NCBI RefSeq assembly: GCF_002443155.1
Contig: NZ_CP023667.1
Span: forward strand, 2,232,001-2,296,000
Reading direction: 5' to 3'
Origin: Alcaligenes faecalis
Lineage (GTDB): Bacteria; Pseudomonadota; Gammaproteobacteria; Burkholderiales; Burkholderiaceae_B
DNA: 64,000 bases
Shown here: in pieces, positions 46,226-57,222 of the stretch
Position numbering within the stretch: the first letter of the stretch is position 1
Layout: each line of letters opens with the position of its first letter
Program-made: the position numbers and the translations under genes
The notes under the pieces: generated by a model
The model's input: only the letters and a program-made list of their open reading frames with translations
Database searches by the model: none
Told to the model about the DNA's origin: nothing

Positions 46226-47127
46226 TGCAAACCACTCCTACTTGCCCAAAAACGGCGTGCCAAGGCAGCACGCTCTAAAAATTCGTATAAAGCCTGGCCA
46301 TCCTGGTCCTGCAAAGCCTGTTCGGCCTGATCCAGGGCCTGACGTACTTCCTGCAACTGGCCCAGGACAGCCTCGCGGTTGCTCAGGAAAATATCGCGCC
46401 ACACTTCAGCTGATCCGGCCGCAATACGGGTGAAATCCCGAAAACCTGTCCCCGCCAAGGCAAAACGCTGATCCGAGTTGGCGCTGGAGGCGACCTGCCA
46501 CATGAAAACCGAGGATAAAAAATGCGGCACATGGCTGACTGATGCCAGCACTTCATCGTGTGTAGCCGGGTCCATCAACATGACCCGCGCCCCGCAAGCT
46601 TCCCACACGGCGATCAAACGCTCGCGTGCGCTGGCACTGTTTTCTTCCAGGGGGGTCAAAATGACGTTACGGCCGTCGTACAGATCAGCACGCGCCGCTT
46701 CAGGACCTACGGTTTCCGCACCGGCGATGGGGTGGCCGGGAACAAACTGGCCAATACGATCACCCAGTGCCTCACGTGCCACACTGACCACATCGACTTT
46801 GGTGCTACCTGCGTCACTGATCAGGGTATGGTCGCGCAGATGAGGACGCAGGGTTTTCAATGCCGAAGCCATTGCACCAATAGGTGTGGCCAGCACAATC
46901 AGGTCCGCTTGCTGCGCGGCTTGTTCCAGCGTGACGACCTCGTCGATCAAGCCCAGTTCCTGGGCGCGCCGCAAGCTTTTCAGCTGCCGGCCTACGCCCA
47001 GTACTTTTCCTACTGCCCCGAAGCGCTTGAGCGCCAGGGCCAAAGAGCCGCCAATCAAACCGACTCCGACGACCGCCAGCACCGGAACCAAGGGCGGCGG
47101 CGCCATAGTTTCTGATGACGCTATCAT
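46222..47127 (-). CDS. tyrA: Prephenate dehydrogenase
   Basis: NAD(P)-dependent oxidation of prephenate towards tyrosine. The 301-residue protein has the Rossmann motif VVGVGLIGGSLALALKRFG, then SDAGSTK and PGHPIAGAETVGPEAA with the catalytic histidine. No chorismate mutase domain is fused; that activity is on pheA. The start may be at 47127 or 47106. Its stop overlaps the aroA start, and a terminator upstream (after pheA) implies a separate promoter for tyrA. Confidence 0.95.
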   Translation of the reverse strand: MIASSETMAPPPLVPVLAVVGVGLIGGSLALALKRFGAVGKVLGVGRQLKSLRRAQELGLIDEVVTLEQAAQQADLIVLATPIGAMASALKTLRPHLRDHTLISDAGSTKVDVVSVAREALGDRIGQFVPGHPIAGAETVGPEAARADLYDGRNVILTPLEENSASARERLIAVWEACGARVMLMDPATHDEVLASVSHVPHFLSSVFMWQVASSANSDQRFALAGTGFRDFTRIAAGSAEVWRDIFLSNREAVLGQLQEVRQALDQAEQALQDQDGQALYEFLERAALARRFWASRSGLQ

Positions 47128-47239
47128 GATTAATTCCGTTCCCTTTCAGGCCGTCCATGCTGCGCGTATTGCGTGAAATAGCACGAGCAAAACCGGGATA
47201 TTGATGCAGACTTTGCCTGATTGTTGCGTTAACTCAGGC

Positions 47240-47288
47240 AAAAGGCCTTGAGGGGGAAAAGCGCAACCTTCCCCACCCAGGCCTTTCT
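47240..47288 (-). terminator. Intrinsic terminator of pheA
   Basis: Outer stem AAAGGCCT/AGGCCTTT with an inner GGGGAA/TTCCCC pairing, followed by TTTT on the minus strand. It divides gyrA-serC-pheA from tyrA-aroA-cmk. Confidence 0.65.
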
Positions 47289-47300
47289 TGTTTCTGATGC

Positions 47301-48392
47301 TTAAAAGTCGTTTACGGGGTAAGAACCCAGAATCTTGAAAAAGGCGACTTGTTTCTTCAATTCAGCCAAGGCTGCAGCCATGGCGGGCTCATCACGATGG
47401 CCGATCAGGTCTACGTAGAAATAATATTCCCACTGCCCTGTTCGCGCAGGACGCGACTCCAGACGCGTCATGGACACACCATGAACCGCCAAAGGAGACA
47501 GCATGTCATAGACAGCGCCAGCCCGGTTGGGCACAGCCAGAATGATGCTGGTCTTGTCATTGCCGCTAGGCAGGGACTCGATATTGCCGATAGCCAGAAA
47601 ACGAGTGCGGTTGTGCGGATCGTCCTGAATACCGGCTTCTACCACGCCCAGATTCCAGGCGGTAACAGCGGTATTACCGGCAATCGCCGCCACAGTGGGA
47701 TCGGAGGCTGCAATGCGAGCGGCTTCCGCATTGCTGGAAGCGGCTTCACGCAAAAGCTGGGGGTAGTGCTTTTGCAGCCAGTTCTGGCACTGCGCCAAGG
47801 CCTGCGGATGAGCCATCACACGGGTGACGCCTTCCATGGTGCCGGTTTGGGTCAGCAGATTATGGTGCACACGAATCGAGCGCTCACCCAGCACACGCAA
47901 GGGTGAGTTCAGCAAAAGATCCAGCGTGCGGTTCACGGCGCCTTCTGTCGAGTTCTCAACAGGCACCATGCCCACCTCGGCCTGACCCACTTCGACGCTG
48001 CGGAAAACCTCGTCAAAGGAATCGCATTGCAGACCATCCAAAGCATGGCCGAAATGCTCATAAGCAGCTTGCTCGGAAAAAGAGCCTTGTGGGCCCAGAT
48101 ACGCCACGCGCAATACGCTTTCCAGGCCGCGGCAAGCAGAAATAATCTGCCCCCACACAGCTTCTACTGCTGCCGGAGTAAAGGGTCCAATATTTTCAGA
48201 CTGAAGGCGGCGCACAATACGTGCCTCGCGCTCGGGCTTGAGGATGACTTCCTCTGTATTGAAGTCCTGCTTGATCTTGCCCACTTCCAAAGCCGCCCGA
48301 GCACGCTCGTTGAGCAACTCCAGGATCTGGCGATCCAGCTCATCAATACGATTGCGCCAAGGGAGCAGGCGCTCAGTTAAGGTATTAGCCAT
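47301..48392 (-). CDS. pheA: Bifunctional chorismate mutase/prephenate dehydratase
   Basis: Makes phenylpyruvate from chorismate. The protein (363 residues) has an AroQ chorismate mutase domain (about 1-90, [20 protein letters not shown]), a dehydratase domain starting [19 protein letters not shown], and a C-terminal ACT regulatory domain with [20 protein letters not shown], where ESRP binds phenylalanine. The start at 48392 was preferred to a TTG at 48404. It overlaps serC by eight bases. Confidence 0.96.
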   Translation of the reverse strand: MANTLTERLLPWRNRIDELDRQILELLNERARAALEVGKIKQDFNTEEVILKPEREARIVRRLQSENIGPFTPAAVEAVWGQIISACRGLESVLRVAYLGPQGSFSEQAAYEHFGHALDGLQCDSFDEVFRSVEVGQAEVGMVPVENSTEGAVNRTLDLLLNSPLRVLGERSIRVHHNLLTQTGTMEGVTRVMAHPQALAQCQNWLQKHYPQLLREAASSNAEAARIAASDPTVAAIAGNTAVTAWNLGVVEAGIQDDPHNRTRFLAIGNIESLPSGNDKTSIILAVPNRAGAVYDMLSPLAVHGVSMTRLESRPARTGQWEYYFYVDLIGHRDEPAMAAALAELKKQVAFFKILGSYPVNDF

Positions 48393-49494
48393 TCCGTCGT
48401 TCAAATTCAGTCATGAAATCGATAAGTGCCTGCACACCCTCCAGCGGCATGGCGTTATAGATAGAAGCGCGCATACCGCCCACGCTCTTGTGCCCTTTCA
48501 GGGAGGTCAAACCCGCTGCCGTGGCCTGTTCCAGGAACAAGGCATCCAGCGACTGATCTCGCAACAGGAACGGTACGTTCATGCGCGAACGGTACGCCGG
48601 ATGCACGGTGTTCGTATAGAACTCGGACGCATCCAGGAAACCGTATAAAGCTTCGGACTTGGCCGCGTTGCGTGCCTGCATGGCAGCCACACCACCCTGG
48701 CGCTCCAGCCACTTGAACATCAGACCAGCCATGTAGATCGAGTAGGTCGGCGGCGTGTTGAACATGGACTGCTGTTTTTCGATGTTGGCGTAGTTGAACG
48801 CCGACGGGCACAGGTCCATGGCATGGCCCAGCAAGTCCTTGCGTATCATCATCAAGGCGATGCCGGACATGCCGGCATTTTTCTGGGCACCGGCGTAAGC
48901 AACCGACACGCGCGAGAAATCAATCGGGCAGGACAGGATGTTGGACGACACGTCGACAACGACGGGCACATCCAGCTTCGGGATATCGTTGAACTCCACG
49001 CCACCAATGGTCTCATTGGTGCAGACGTGCAAGTAAGCCGCATCCGGGCGCACGTCCCATTGGGAAGGCTCGGGAAACCAGGTCCAGGGCGCCCACTCTT
49101 TGCCCTGATCCTGCCAAGCCTGGCCGCTGGTACCGGCAACACGAATGTCGCCGTAGCGCTGAGCCTCTTCGCAGGACTTGACCGACCAGCTGCCCGAAAG
49201 CACGTAGTCCGCCTTGCCGCTGCCGTTGCGCTGGATCAGGTTCAAGGGCAACAGGCCGTTCTGGCCTTGTGCCCCACCCTGAACAAACAGCACCGCGAAG
49301 TCATCGGGCACGGACAGCAAGGCGCGCAAATCGGCTTCCGCCTCGTCACGCACACCCATGTAGTCCTTGCTACGGTGGCTCATTTCCATGATGGACATGC
49401 CTGTGCCGTGCCAGTCGGTCATTTCAGCAGCGGCTTGTTCCAGCACTTCCAACGGCAGCATCGACGGGCCTGCCGAAAAATTCCATACACGCAT
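48385..49494 (-). CDS. serC: Phosphoserine aminotransferase
   Basis: PLP aminotransferase in serine synthesis (and in the pyridoxal route in many proteobacteria). The 369-residue protein has the SerC start [25 protein letters not shown], and the PLP lysine in [13 protein letters not shown] near residue 203. It overlaps gyrA by one base (TAATG) and pheA by eight, so translation is coupled along gyrA-serC-pheA. Confidence 0.97.
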   Translation of the reverse strand: MRVWNFSAGPSMLPLEVLEQAAAEMTDWHGTGMSIMEMSHRSKDYMGVRDEAEADLRALLSVPDDFAVLFVQGGAQGQNGLLPLNLIQRNGSGKADYVLSGSWSVKSCEEAQRYGDIRVAGTSGQAWQDQGKEWAPWTWFPEPSQWDVRPDAAYLHVCTNETIGGVEFNDIPKLDVPVVVDVSSNILSCPIDFSRVSVAYAGAQKNAGMSGIALMMIRKDLLGHAMDLCPSAFNYANIEKQQSMFNTPPTYSIYMAGLMFKWLERQGGVAAMQARNAAKSEALYGFLDASEFYTNTVHPAYRSRMNVPFLLRDQSLDALFLEQATAAGLTSLKGHKSVGGMRASIYNAMPLEGVQALIDFMTEFERRNG

Positions 49495-52178
49495 TACTCG
49501 TTTTCCTCGCCGGAAGGGTCCGCCTGATCTTGGGCGGAATCAGTTTGATTGTCCTGCTCAAGACCTTCTGGCGCTTGACCGTCTTCAGCCAGCTCGGCAT
49601 CGACCTCATCATCGGTCTCTACCACGCGGTACACACCAGACAGCTCGCTGTCGTCATCCACACTGATCAAGGTAACGCCTTGTGTGGCACGACCCATTTC
49701 GCGGATTTCAGCCACACGGGTGCGGACCAGCACACCCGCATTGGTAATCAGCATGATTTCGTCGGTTTCACGGACCAGCACGGCACCCACCACCTTGCCG
49801 TTACGGGCCGAGGTCTGGATGGCAATCATGCCCTTGGTGCCACGACCGTGACGGGTGTATTCGCCAATCGGAGTGCGCTTGCCAAAACCGTTCTCGGTTG
49901 CGGTCAGCACCGATTGCGTTTCGTCTTCGGCCACCAGCAGGGCGATCACGGACTGACCCTCTTCCAGCGTCATGCCGCGCACGCCACGGGCAGCGCGGCC
50001 CATTGGACGCACATCACCCTCATCAAAGCGCACGGCCTTGCCGGCGTCAGAGAACAACATGACGTCATGGACACCATCGGTCAGTTGAGCACCGATCAGG
50101 TAGTCGCCCTCGTCCAGGCCCACAGCAATAATGCCGGCCTTACGGGGGTTGGAGAAGTCGGACAGCGGGGTCTTCTTGACCGTGCCACGCGAGGTCGCCA
50201 TGAACACGAACTGATCTTCGCTGAATTCCTTGACGGACAGCACCACGTTGATCTTCTCGCCATCTTCCAGAGGGAACATATTGACGATAGGACGGCCACG
50301 CGAGTTGCGCGAACCTTGTGGCACTTCCCAGACCTTGAGCCAGTACACACGGCCACGGTTGGAGAAGCACAGCAGGTAATCGTGCGTGTTGGCGATGAAC
50401 AGCTTGTCGATCCAGTCGTCCTCTTTCATGGCGGTGGCCTGCTTGCCACGGCCACCACGACGCTGGGCCCGGTATTCGGACAGCGGCTGGCTCTTGATGT
50501 AGCCGGTATGCGAGAGCGTCACCACCATATCCATAGGGGTGATCAAGTCTTCGGTATCCAGCTCGGTGGCGTTGTGCTCGATTTGCGAGCGACGAACGTC
50601 CTTGCCAGTCGCCGAGAACTCGTCGCGCACGGCGATCAGTTCGTCACCAATAATGGCAGACACACGAGCCGGGTTGGACAGGATGTCCAGCAAGTCAGCA
50701 ATCTTGTCCATGACCTCGCGGTACTCCTGAACAATCTTGTCCTGCTCCAGGCCAGTCAGGCGTTGCAAGCGCATGTTCAGGATTTCCTGAGCCTGCACTT
50801 CGCTCAGACGGTACAGACCATCTGTGTTCATGCCAAATTCGGTACCCAGATCATCAGGACGGTAAGCCTGACGGCCACCCACAATGGCGCTGGTGTCAGC
50901 ACGGGCCAACATCTCGCGTACCAGACCGGAATCCCAGGAACGAGCCATCAGCTCGACACGGGCAACGGGTGGCGTAGGAGCGGCTTTGATGATTTCGATG
51001 AACTCATCAATATTGGCCAGGGCCACAGCCAGACCTTCCAGCACATGACCGCGCTCGCGCGCTTTACGCAACTGGAATACGGTGCGGCGTGTCACCACTT
51101 CACGGCGGTGGCTCAGGAAGTAATCCACCAGCTGCTTCAGGTTGAGCAGACGGGGCTGGCCATCGACCAGTGCCACCATGTTCATCCCGAAGGTTTCTTG
51201 CAGCTGCGTATTCTTGTAGAGGTTGTTCAGCACAACTTCCGGCACTTCGCCGCGCTTCAGTTCAATGACCAGACGCATGCCATCCTTGTCGGACTCGTCG
51301 CGAATATCGGAGATACCCTCGATGCGCTTTTCGTTGACCAGCTCGGCAATACGTTCCTGCAGCGACTTCTTGTTGACCTGATAAGGGATGGCGTCGACCA
51401 CGATGGCCTGACGGTTGCCCTTTTCCATGTCTTCAAAGTGCGTGCTGGCACGCATGATGACGCGGCCACGACCCGTGCGATAGCCTTCGCGCACACCGGA
51501 CATGCCATAAATAATGGCGCCAGTCGGGAAGTCGGGGGCCGGGATGTATTCGATCAGTTCATCAACCGTGCACTCGGGGTGGCTCAGGCAGTACAGACAG
51601 CCATTGACCACTTCAGCCAGGTTATGCGGCGGAATATTGGTGGCCATACCCACGGCAATACCCGAGCTGCCGTTAACCAGCAGGTTGGGCAGACGCGAAG
51701 GCAACAAGGCCGGTTCTTTTTCGCTGCCATCATAGTTAGGCACGAAATCCACGGTTTCCTGGTCGATATCGGCCAGCAGTTCGTGGGCGATCTTGGCCAG
51801 ACGGATTTCGGTGTAACGCATGGCCGCGGCGTTATCCCCGTCGATGGAACCAAAGTTACCTTGTCCGTCGACCAGGGTGTAGCGCATGGAAAAGTCCTGC
51901 GCCAGACGCACGATAGTGTCATAGACGGCAGAGTCACCATGAGGGTGGTACTTACCGATCACATCACCGACGATACGAGCCGACTTCTTATAGGCACGAT
52001 TCCAGTCGTTATTGAGTTCATGCATGGCGAACAGAACACGGCGATGCACGGGCTTCAAACCATCTCGCACGTCGGGAAGAGCACGGCCCACAATCACGCT
52101 CATGGCGTAATCGAGGTAGCTGCGGCGCATCTCCTCTTCAAGCGAAACGGGAAGCGTCTCCTTGGCAAAGGAATCCAT
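49494..52178 (-). CDS. gyrA: DNA gyrase subunit A
   Basis: Breakage-reunion subunit that introduces negative supercoils. The 894-residue protein has the catalytic tyrosine at 122 (AMRYTEIRL) and the quinolone-resistance region [15 protein letters not shown] with Ser83 and Asp87, the usual susceptible residues. The C-terminal beta-pinwheel includes the GyrA box QRRGGRGK near residue 560-570. A short acidic tail ([14 protein letters not shown]...) closes the protein. A possible -10 TAGAAT lies at 52239-52244 upstream. Confidence 0.98.
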   Translation of the reverse strand: MDSFAKETLPVSLEEEMRRSYLDYAMSVIVGRALPDVRDGLKPVHRRVLFAMHELNNDWNRAYKKSARIVGDVIGKYHPHGDSAVYDTIVRLAQDFSMRYTLVDGQGNFGSIDGDNAAAMRYTEIRLAKIAHELLADIDQETVDFVPNYDGSEKEPALLPSRLPNLLVNGSSGIAVGMATNIPPHNLAEVVNGCLYCLSHPECTVDELIEYIPAPDFPTGAIIYGMSGVREGYRTGRGRVIMRASTHFEDMEKGNRQAIVVDAIPYQVNKKSLQERIAELVNEKRIEGISDIRDESDKDGMRLVIELKRGEVPEVVLNNLYKNTQLQETFGMNMVALVDGQPRLLNLKQLVDYFLSHRREVVTRRTVFQLRKARERGHVLEGLAVALANIDEFIEIIKAAPTPPVARVELMARSWDSGLVREMLARADTSAIVGGRQAYRPDDLGTEFGMNTDGLYRLSEVQAQEILNMRLQRLTGLEQDKIVQEYREVMDKIADLLDILSNPARVSAIIGDELIAVRDEFSATGKDVRRSQIEHNATELDTEDLITPMDMVVTLSHTGYIKSQPLSEYRAQRRGGRGKQATAMKEDDWIDKLFIANTHDYLLCFSNRGRVYWLKVWEVPQGSRNSRGRPIVNMFPLEDGEKINVVLSVKEFSEDQFVFMATSRGTVKKTPLSDFSNPRKAGIIAVGLDEGDYLIGAQLTDGVHDVMLFSDAGKAVRFDEGDVRPMGRAARGVRGMTLEEGQSVIALLVAEDETQSVLTATENGFGKRTPIGEYTRHGRGTKGMIAIQTSARNGKVVGAVLVRETDEIMLITNAGVLVRTRVAEIREMGRATQGVTLISVDDDSELSGVYRVVETDDEVDAELAEDGQAPEGLEQDNQTDSAQDQADPSGEENE

Positions 52179-52618
52179 AGGTCAATTCTTTATAGATATG
52201 GGTTAAGCAGTAAGCCAGCCGTAAACGGACAAGAGGAAATTCTAGCACTTTCACATAGAGGGACGCAGCGTAGCGCGGCGACAAGGCGAGCGATAGGTGA
52301 TTGAAACAGTCGATTCACCAAAAATCCTTCATCCACTAATCGTATCGATCATGGATCAGAGCCGTAGCCCCACCCTCATCCTGTTGCCTAAAACCAACAA
52401 TAACGGGAAAGAACAAGGCTAATTCCACGCATCTTCGCGAATCGTTCCTTGTCCCCCTCACGCATGCGGCCGAAATGTCTTAAGATTCGACCTAACACGC
52501 ATGAAACCCAGCGCAAGCAAGTCTTTGTTCCGTTCAAAGGATTGCTATACTGGTTCCGTTAATCAGCGGCAGGGGTTCGCTGCGGTCACTTAACAGCATC
52601 AGCTCAACGAGGAGAAAT
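52179..52618. promoter_or_regulatory. Divergent gyrA/ompA intergenic region with promoters
   Basis: A 440-base region with no supported gene. On the plus strand TATACT (52546-52551) preceded by TTGTTC-like sequence is the probable ompA promoter, starting near 52558. On the minus strand TAGAAT (52239-52244) may serve gyrA. I see no strong palindrome or repeat in between. Confidence 0.5.
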
Positions 52619-53215
52619 ATGAACAAACCCTCCAAAATCGCACTTGTACTCGCCATTGCCGCCGCATCGGCCACTAGTGCAGTTTCCGCACAAGAGTCCG
52701 GCGAAGTTAACAACTGGCGCAATCCGTTCGGCGACGTTTGGAAAAACGGCACCAACGAACTGTGCTGGCGCAACAACTTCTGGACACCTGCTACAGGTAT
52801 TCCAGGTTGTGACGGTGTGCCCGTTGCCCAAGCCCCCGAAGCTCCTGTCGTCGCTCCTACCGTCACTAAAGTGACCCTGAACGCTGACACTTTCTTCGAC
52901 TTCGACAAATCCACCATCAAGCCAGAAGGCCGCCAGGTTCTGGATCAAGTGGCTGACACTGTTCAGTCCATCGATCTGGAAACTCTGATTGCTACCGGTC
53001 ACACTGACTCGATCGGCGCTGAAGCTTACAACCAGAAGCTGTCCGAGCGTCGCGCCAATGCTGTTAAAGCATACCTGGTCAACAAAGGCGTACCTGCTGA
53101 CCGTATCTACACCGAAGGCAAGGGCGAAGCTCAGCCCGTGGCGTCCAACAAGACCCGCGAAGGCCGTGCTCAAAACCGTCGCGTAGAAATCGAAATCGTG
53201 GGCAACCGCAAGTAA
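52619..53215 (+). CDS. ompA: OmpA-family outer-membrane protein
   Basis: A 198-residue protein with a signal peptide (cleavage near ASATSAVSA, residue 24), a short Cys-containing linker, a proline/alanine-rich hinge (VAQAPEAPVVAPTV), and a C-terminal OmpA peptidoglycan-binding domain with FDFDKSTIKPEG, GHTDSIGAEAYNQKLSERRA and NRRVEIEIVG. It lacks the N-terminal beta-barrel of E. coli OmpA, as in Bordetella OmpA-like proteins. A strong ribosome site GAGGAG suggests high expression. A strong terminator follows. Confidence 0.95.
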   Translation: MNKPSKIALVLAIAAASATSAVSAQESGEVNNWRNPFGDVWKNGTNELCWRNNFWTPATGIPGCDGVPVAQAPEAPVVAPTVTKVTLNADTFFDFDKSTIKPEGRQVLDQVADTVQSIDLETLIATGHTDSIGAEAYNQKLSERRANAVKAYLVNKGVPADRIYTEGKGEAQPVASNKTREGRAQNRRVEIEIVGNRK

Positions 53216-53251
53216 TTCTTGCTGCATCACGTATTTCTGTAGCTAAGGCTA

Positions 53252-53289
53252 CAATTAAGGCTCCGCTTTTGCGGGGCCTTAATTTTTTT
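53252..53289 (+). terminator. Intrinsic terminator of ompA
   Basis: Stem ATTAAGGC-CCGC/GCGG-GCCTTAAT with a TTTT loop and a seven-T tail lies about 40 bases after ompA. Confidence 0.85.
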
Positions 53290-53298
53290 GGATGAGCC

Positions 53299-54021
53299 AT
53301 GACCGCTTCCACCGTCACTAACGTCAATGTCGATCCCGCAGAGATCGATAAATTCAGTGCACTGGCATCCCGCTGGTGGGACCCAGACAGCGAATTCAAA
53401 CCGCTGCACGCCATCAACCCCTTGCGTCTGGACTGGATTCTGTCCTACACCGGCTCCCTGGCGGGCAAGCAGGTTCTGGACGTGGGGTGTGGTGGCGGAA
53501 TTCTGTCAGAAAGCCTGGCTCAGTCCGGCGCTGACGTCACCGGCATTGATCTGGCCGAGCGCTCCTTGAAGATTGCCCGTCTGCACAGCCTGGAGTCGGG
53601 TGTGCCGGTCAAATATGAAATGATCAGCGCCGAAGACATGGCCGATCAGCACCCCGGGCGTTTTGATGTGGTCACCTGCATGGAAATGCTGGAACACGTC
53701 CCTGATCCGGGCTCCATCATTGCGGCTTGCGCCAAGCTGGTCAAACCCGGTGGCTGGGTCTTTTTCTCGACCCTGAACCGCAATCCCAAATCCTTTTTAT
53801 TCGCCATCGTGGGCGCCGAGTATCTCTTGCGACTGATCCCCAAGGGCACCCACAGTTACGAAGGCTTCATCAAGCCCAGCGAGCTGATTTCCTCGGCCCG
53901 TCGCAGCGGTCTGGATGCCCTCGCCCTGAAAGGTCTGGAATACAACCCGATTACCGAGCACTATCGCCTGTCCGGCGACACCTCCGTCAACTACCTGCTG
54001 GCCAGTCGTCGCCAAAGCTAA
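53299..54021 (+). CDS. ubiG: Ubiquinone biosynthesis O-methyltransferase UbiG
   Basis: SAM-dependent enzyme that performs both O-methylations in ubiquinone synthesis. The 240-residue protein has the UbiG N-terminal motif [20 protein letters not shown], the SAM motif [16 protein letters not shown], and [13 protein letters not shown]. It starts just after the ompA terminator, and gph follows six bases on. The ompA-ubiG-gph order matches that in Bordetella. Confidence 0.97.
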   Translation: MTASTVTNVNVDPAEIDKFSALASRWWDPDSEFKPLHAINPLRLDWILSYTGSLAGKQVLDVGCGGGILSESLAQSGADVTGIDLAERSLKIARLHSLESGVPVKYEMISAEDMADQHPGRFDVVTCMEMLEHVPDPGSIIAACAKLVKPGGWVFFSTLNRNPKSFLFAIVGAEYLLRLIPKGTHSYEGFIKPSELISSARRSGLDALALKGLEYNPITEHYRLSGDTSVNYLLASRRQS

Positions 54022-54027
54022 GTCCTC

Positions 54028-54723
54028 ATGAATAAACTGGTTCTATTCGATTTTGACGGCACCCTGGCCGACTCTGCCCCGGATCTGGCTGCTACGGCCA
54101 ATCGGATGCGCAAGGAACATGGCCTGTCTGAACTGCCTTACGAAGCGCTGCGGCCCTATGCCTCGCACGGCGCTCGTGGTCTGCTCAAGGTAGCGCTGGA
54201 TATCAATACCGATCATCCTGACTACGCGCAGTTGCGAGCGCAGTTCCTGCAGGACTATCACGATCACATGACGGAGTTGACCCATTTGTTTGAAGGCGTG
54301 GCTCACATGCTCACGCAATTGGAGCAGGCGGGCTACACCTGGGGCATTGTCACCAACAAGCTGGAATACCTGGCCCTGCCACTGATTCGTCACCTGGGCC
54401 TGGCAGAGACGTGTGCCGTCACGGTAGGCGGCGACACGACCCAGCACACCAAGCCGCATCCCGAGCCCCTGTTGTACGCGGCTAAAAAAGCCGGTTTTAC
54501 GCCGGCAGACTGCCTGTATGTAGGCGACGATTTGCGTGATATTCAGGCTGGTCAGGCGGCCGGCATGGCGACCATGGTTGCCGCCTACGGCTATTGCGCT
54601 GGCGACGAAAGCATCGGCACCTGGCAGGCTGATCTGACCGTGCACCACGCCAACGATATTTGGGAAGGCGTAAAGCGCTGGGCAAATGGCCAACTGCCCC
54701 GCCCCACTCCGCTGGCCTGTTGA
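54028..54723 (+). CDS. gph: Phosphoglycolate phosphatase (HAD family)
   Basis: HAD-superfamily phosphatase, 231 residues, that removes 2-phosphoglycolate from DNA repair or photorespiration-like reactions. The nucleophile Asp lies in LFDFDGTLADSAPDLA at the N-terminus, the Thr motif is IVTNK, and the metal-binding Asp pair is VGDDLRDIQAGQAAGM. It is cotranscribed with ubiG. HAD members overlap in specificity, so the substrate is inferred from family and position. Confidence 0.9.
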   Translation: MNKLVLFDFDGTLADSAPDLAATANRMRKEHGLSELPYEALRPYASHGARGLLKVALDINTDHPDYAQLRAQFLQDYHDHMTELTHLFEGVAHMLTQLEQAGYTWGIVTNKLEYLALPLIRHLGLAETCAVTVGGDTTQHTKPHPEPLLYAAKKAGFTPADCLYVGDDLRDIQAGQAAGMATMVAAYGYCAGDESIGTWQADLTVHHANDIWEGVKRWANGQLPRPTPLAC

Positions 54724-54729
54724 GCAGGC

Positions 54730-55596
54730 TCAGGGCAGCAGCTCCGACAGGCGCTGCTGCATCCACACAGCCACAGGTGCTAAGGATTGCCCCTGTCGCC
54801 ACAACATCTGCACCGGCAAAGGCGGCAAGGCCAGTTCCTTGCAATGCAGCTGCGCTAATTTATTGCGCAGGTTTTCATACTCCGCAATATTCAAGGGCAG
54901 AATCGCCCAGCCCAAGCCATCAGCCACCATATCGGCAATCACATAAAAGCTGTCCGAGCGCCACACACTGGGGCTGACCACCGTCTGTTCCACCCCTTCA
55001 ATATGAATCAGCAGCTGTCTATGCGCTGTCAGTTCCTTACGACTGACCTGCTGTTGACTGGCCAGCTGGTGCGTACGCGCAACACAAATCGCTTGTGGTA
55101 CGGCTCCGATATAGCTTTGCGCAAAAGAACTGGCATCGGCCCCACGATCAAACTGAATGGCTACATCCGAGCGCCCCTCGGCAAGGTAATCCATGACCTC
55201 GGATGCCGTCCCGTTCCAGATCGTCAACTCCAGCGCAGGCCAACGTACAGCCAGCTCTTTCAGCAATAAGCGCAGGGGCTCCTGCGGCAAAGCCTCATCC
55301 AGACCAATTTCCAGGCGGGCCGACTGTCCCTGTGACAAATCCAGAGCGCGACGATTCAAACCGTCTGCCTGACGCAACAAGGCCTTGGCCTCAAGCAACA
55401 TGATTTCACCTGGCACCGTCAGACTCAAGGTTCGTCTTGAGCGATCAAACAGCTCCAGATTCAAATCCGCTTCCAGCAGAGAAATCGAGGTGCTGACCGC
55501 GGACTGGACCTTGCCCAGCTCTTTGGCCGCTTGGGTCATGGAGCCGGTTTCAGCCACGGCTACAAAGTGTCGAATACGTTCTAAAGTCCAATCCAT
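54730..55596 (-). CDS. LysR-family transcriptional regulator
   Basis: A 288-residue regulator with an N-terminal winged HTH (HFVAVAETGSMTQAAKELGKVQSAVSTSI, residues 10-38) followed by the LysR substrate-binding domain. It is divergent from an MFS efflux gene, an arrangement where the regulator usually controls the neighbour. Two palindromes lie between them, one only three bases from the ATG. The ligand cannot be told from sequence. It faces gph convergently with seven bases between stops and no obvious terminator. Confidence 0.93.
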   Translation of the reverse strand: MDWTLERIRHFVAVAETGSMTQAAKELGKVQSAVSTSISLLEADLNLELFDRSRRTLSLTVPGEIMLLEAKALLRQADGLNRRALDLSQGQSARLEIGLDEALPQEPLRLLLKELAVRWPALELTIWNGTASEVMDYLAEGRSDVAIQFDRGADASSFAQSYIGAVPQAICVARTHQLASQQQVSRKELTAHRQLLIHIEGVEQTVVSPSVWRSDSFYVIADMVADGLGWAILPLNIAEYENLRNKLAQLHCKELALPPLPVQMLWRQGQSLAPVAVWMQQRLSELLP

Positions 55597-55598
55597 TT

Positions 55599-55636
55599 AT
55601 CTATTTTATAGATGCTAATCAACTTTTTCTGTTGAT
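55599..55636. promoter_or_regulatory. Candidate LysR operator pair
   Basis: ATCTAT-ttt-ATAGAT at 55599-55613 (T-N11-A spacing) and ATCAAC-N7-GTTGAT at 55618-55636 lie in the 57-base divergent gap. Both fit LysR-type binding sites, and the first could autoregulate the LysR gene. Confidence 0.6.
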
Positions 55637-55653
55637 AATATTGATAGATCATA

Positions 55654-57222
55654 ATGGCTTTCCTACCCTTCTGGTTCCCTATGTTGCACAGCTCGATTAC
55701 CCATCAAGCCCAAACTGCTCCCCTGTCTCCAAGCCGTCGCTGGTTGATCCTGGCGATTGTGTCGGCAGCCCTTTTGCTGATTGTGGTGGACATGACGGTG
55801 CTCTACACCGCCCTGCCCCGCTTGACGCATGACCTGCAGGCTTCGGCCTCGGACAAGCTCTGGATCGTCAACAGCTATGCCCTGGTCGTCTCCGGACTGC
55901 TCCTGGGCATGGGCACCCTGGGCGACCGCCTGGGTCACAAACGCCTGTTTCTGTCTGGCCTGGCTACCTTTGGGCTGGCCTCGATTGCGGCAGCCTACTC
56001 CCCCAACCCAACGGCCTTGATTGCCGCACGTGCGTTTCTCGGGGTGGCCGCCGCCATGATGATGCCAGCCACCTTGTCGCTGATACGCATCACCTTTCAC
56101 GATGAACGCGAGCGTGCGGTAGCTTTTGGTGTCTGGTCGTCGATTGCGTCAGGCGGAGCCGCTTTCGGTCCGGTCCTGGGCGGCTTCTTGCTGGAGCACT
56201 TCTGGTGGGGGTCGGTCTTTCTGATCAACGTCCCTATTGTCTTGATCGCCTTGCCCTTGGGCTGGCTGCTGGTTCCCCGCTCTACACCGGACACCTCCCG
56301 CCCCTGGGACATCAAAGGCTCTTTGCTGATCATGGTGGGTCTGGTGGCCAGCACCTTGGCAATCAAGGAGATGGGCAAGCTGCACATCAACTGGAGCTTG
56401 ACCGCTATCGCCCTTCTGACAGGCATTGCCTTTCTAAGCTGGTTTGTCCGTCAACAAAATCGCAGCCCATTTCCTTTACTGGACTTTTCCCTGTTCAAGG
56501 ACTCCACCCTGAGCACGGCCGTGCTGGCTGCACTGACGGCCTCAGCGGCCCTGATTGGCATGGAGCTGGTCTTTAGCCAACGCTTGCAACTGGTGCTGGG
56601 TTTCTCGCCCCTGGAAGCCGGTATGGCAATTTTGCCTTTGCCTCTGGCCGCTTTTGTAGCAGGTCCTCTGGCCGGTCGTTTGCTGGTCGTCATAGGCAGC
56701 AAGTACCTCTTGATGGGCGCGCTGAGCCTGGCTGGAGCGGGCATGGCCACGTATCTGTTGTGGCATAACAGCGCACAGTTTCTGCAAGTGATCAGCCTGG
56801 TCATGCTTGGACTGGGTGTAGGGGCAGCCATGACCGCCGCCTCCAGCACCATCATGCAAAGCGTACCGCCTTCACGAGCCGGGATGGTGGCCTCAGTCGA
56901 GGAAATGTCTTATGAGCTGGGTGGAGCACTGGGCGTGACCATTATGGGGAGCCTGCTGTCCTTCGTGTACAGCGCCAGCCTGATTCTGCCGCAGAACTTG
57001 AGTGGCCGAGTCCAGGCCTACGACAGTCTGGATCAAGCCTTGTTGATGGCAGAGACCATGCCGCAGGATCTGGCCCTGACCTTGAGTGAATTGGCCCGCG
57101 ATTCTTTTGACAAAGGCTATGTCGCCGTATTGGCCAGTTGTACGGTCTTGCTGCTGCTGGCAGCCTTGGCTGTCTGGTACTTCCAGCGTAACAAGCCCAG
57201 CCAAACCAGTTATTCCCACTAA
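55654..57222 (+). CDS. MFS drug:H+ antiporter, DHA2 (14-helix, SmvA/EmrB-like)
   Basis: A 522-residue inner-membrane efflux protein with about 14 helices. Motif A GTLGDRLGHKR follows helix 2; the antiporter motif C is ASGGAAFGPVLGGF in helix 5; VDMTVLYTALP in helix 1 is DHA2 motif D1. The overall pattern recalls SmvA/QacA exporters of cationic dyes, quaternary ammonium compounds and methyl viologen; the true substrates are unknown. Neither the ATG at 55654 nor one at 55681 has a clear ribosome site. Its stop overlaps the convergent ferredoxin gene. Confidence 0.92.
   Translation: MAFLPFWFPMLHSSITHQAQTAPLSPSRRWLILAIVSAALLLIVVDMTVLYTALPRLTHDLQASASDKLWIVNSYALVVSGLLLGMGTLGDRLGHKRLFLSGLATFGLASIAAAYSPNPTALIAARAFLGVAAAMMMPATLSLIRITFHDERERAVAFGVWSSIASGGAAFGPVLGGFLLEHFWWGSVFLINVPIVLIALPLGWLLVPRSTPDTSRPWDIKGSLLIMVGLVASTLAIKEMGKLHINWSLTAIALLTGIAFLSWFVRQQNRSPFPLLDFSLFKDSTLSTAVLAALTASAALIGMELVFSQRLQLVLGFSPLEAGMAILPLPLAAFVAGPLAGRLLVVIGSKYLLMGALSLAGAGMATYLLWHNSAQFLQVISLVMLGLGVGAAMTAASSTIMQSVPPSRAGMVASVEEMSYELGGALGVTIMGSLLSFVYSASLILPQNLSGRVQAYDSLDQALLMAETMPQDLALTLSELARDSFDKGYVAVLASCTVLLLLAALAVWYFQRNKPSQTSYSH

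Noticed and set aside
48393..48404. TTG start for pheA
   Set aside because: The ATG four codons later is the more likely start, and the extra residues have no counterpart I can recall in the family.
51912..51941. Quinolone-resistance change in GyrA
   Set aside because: Ser83 and Asp87 are the usual susceptible residues.
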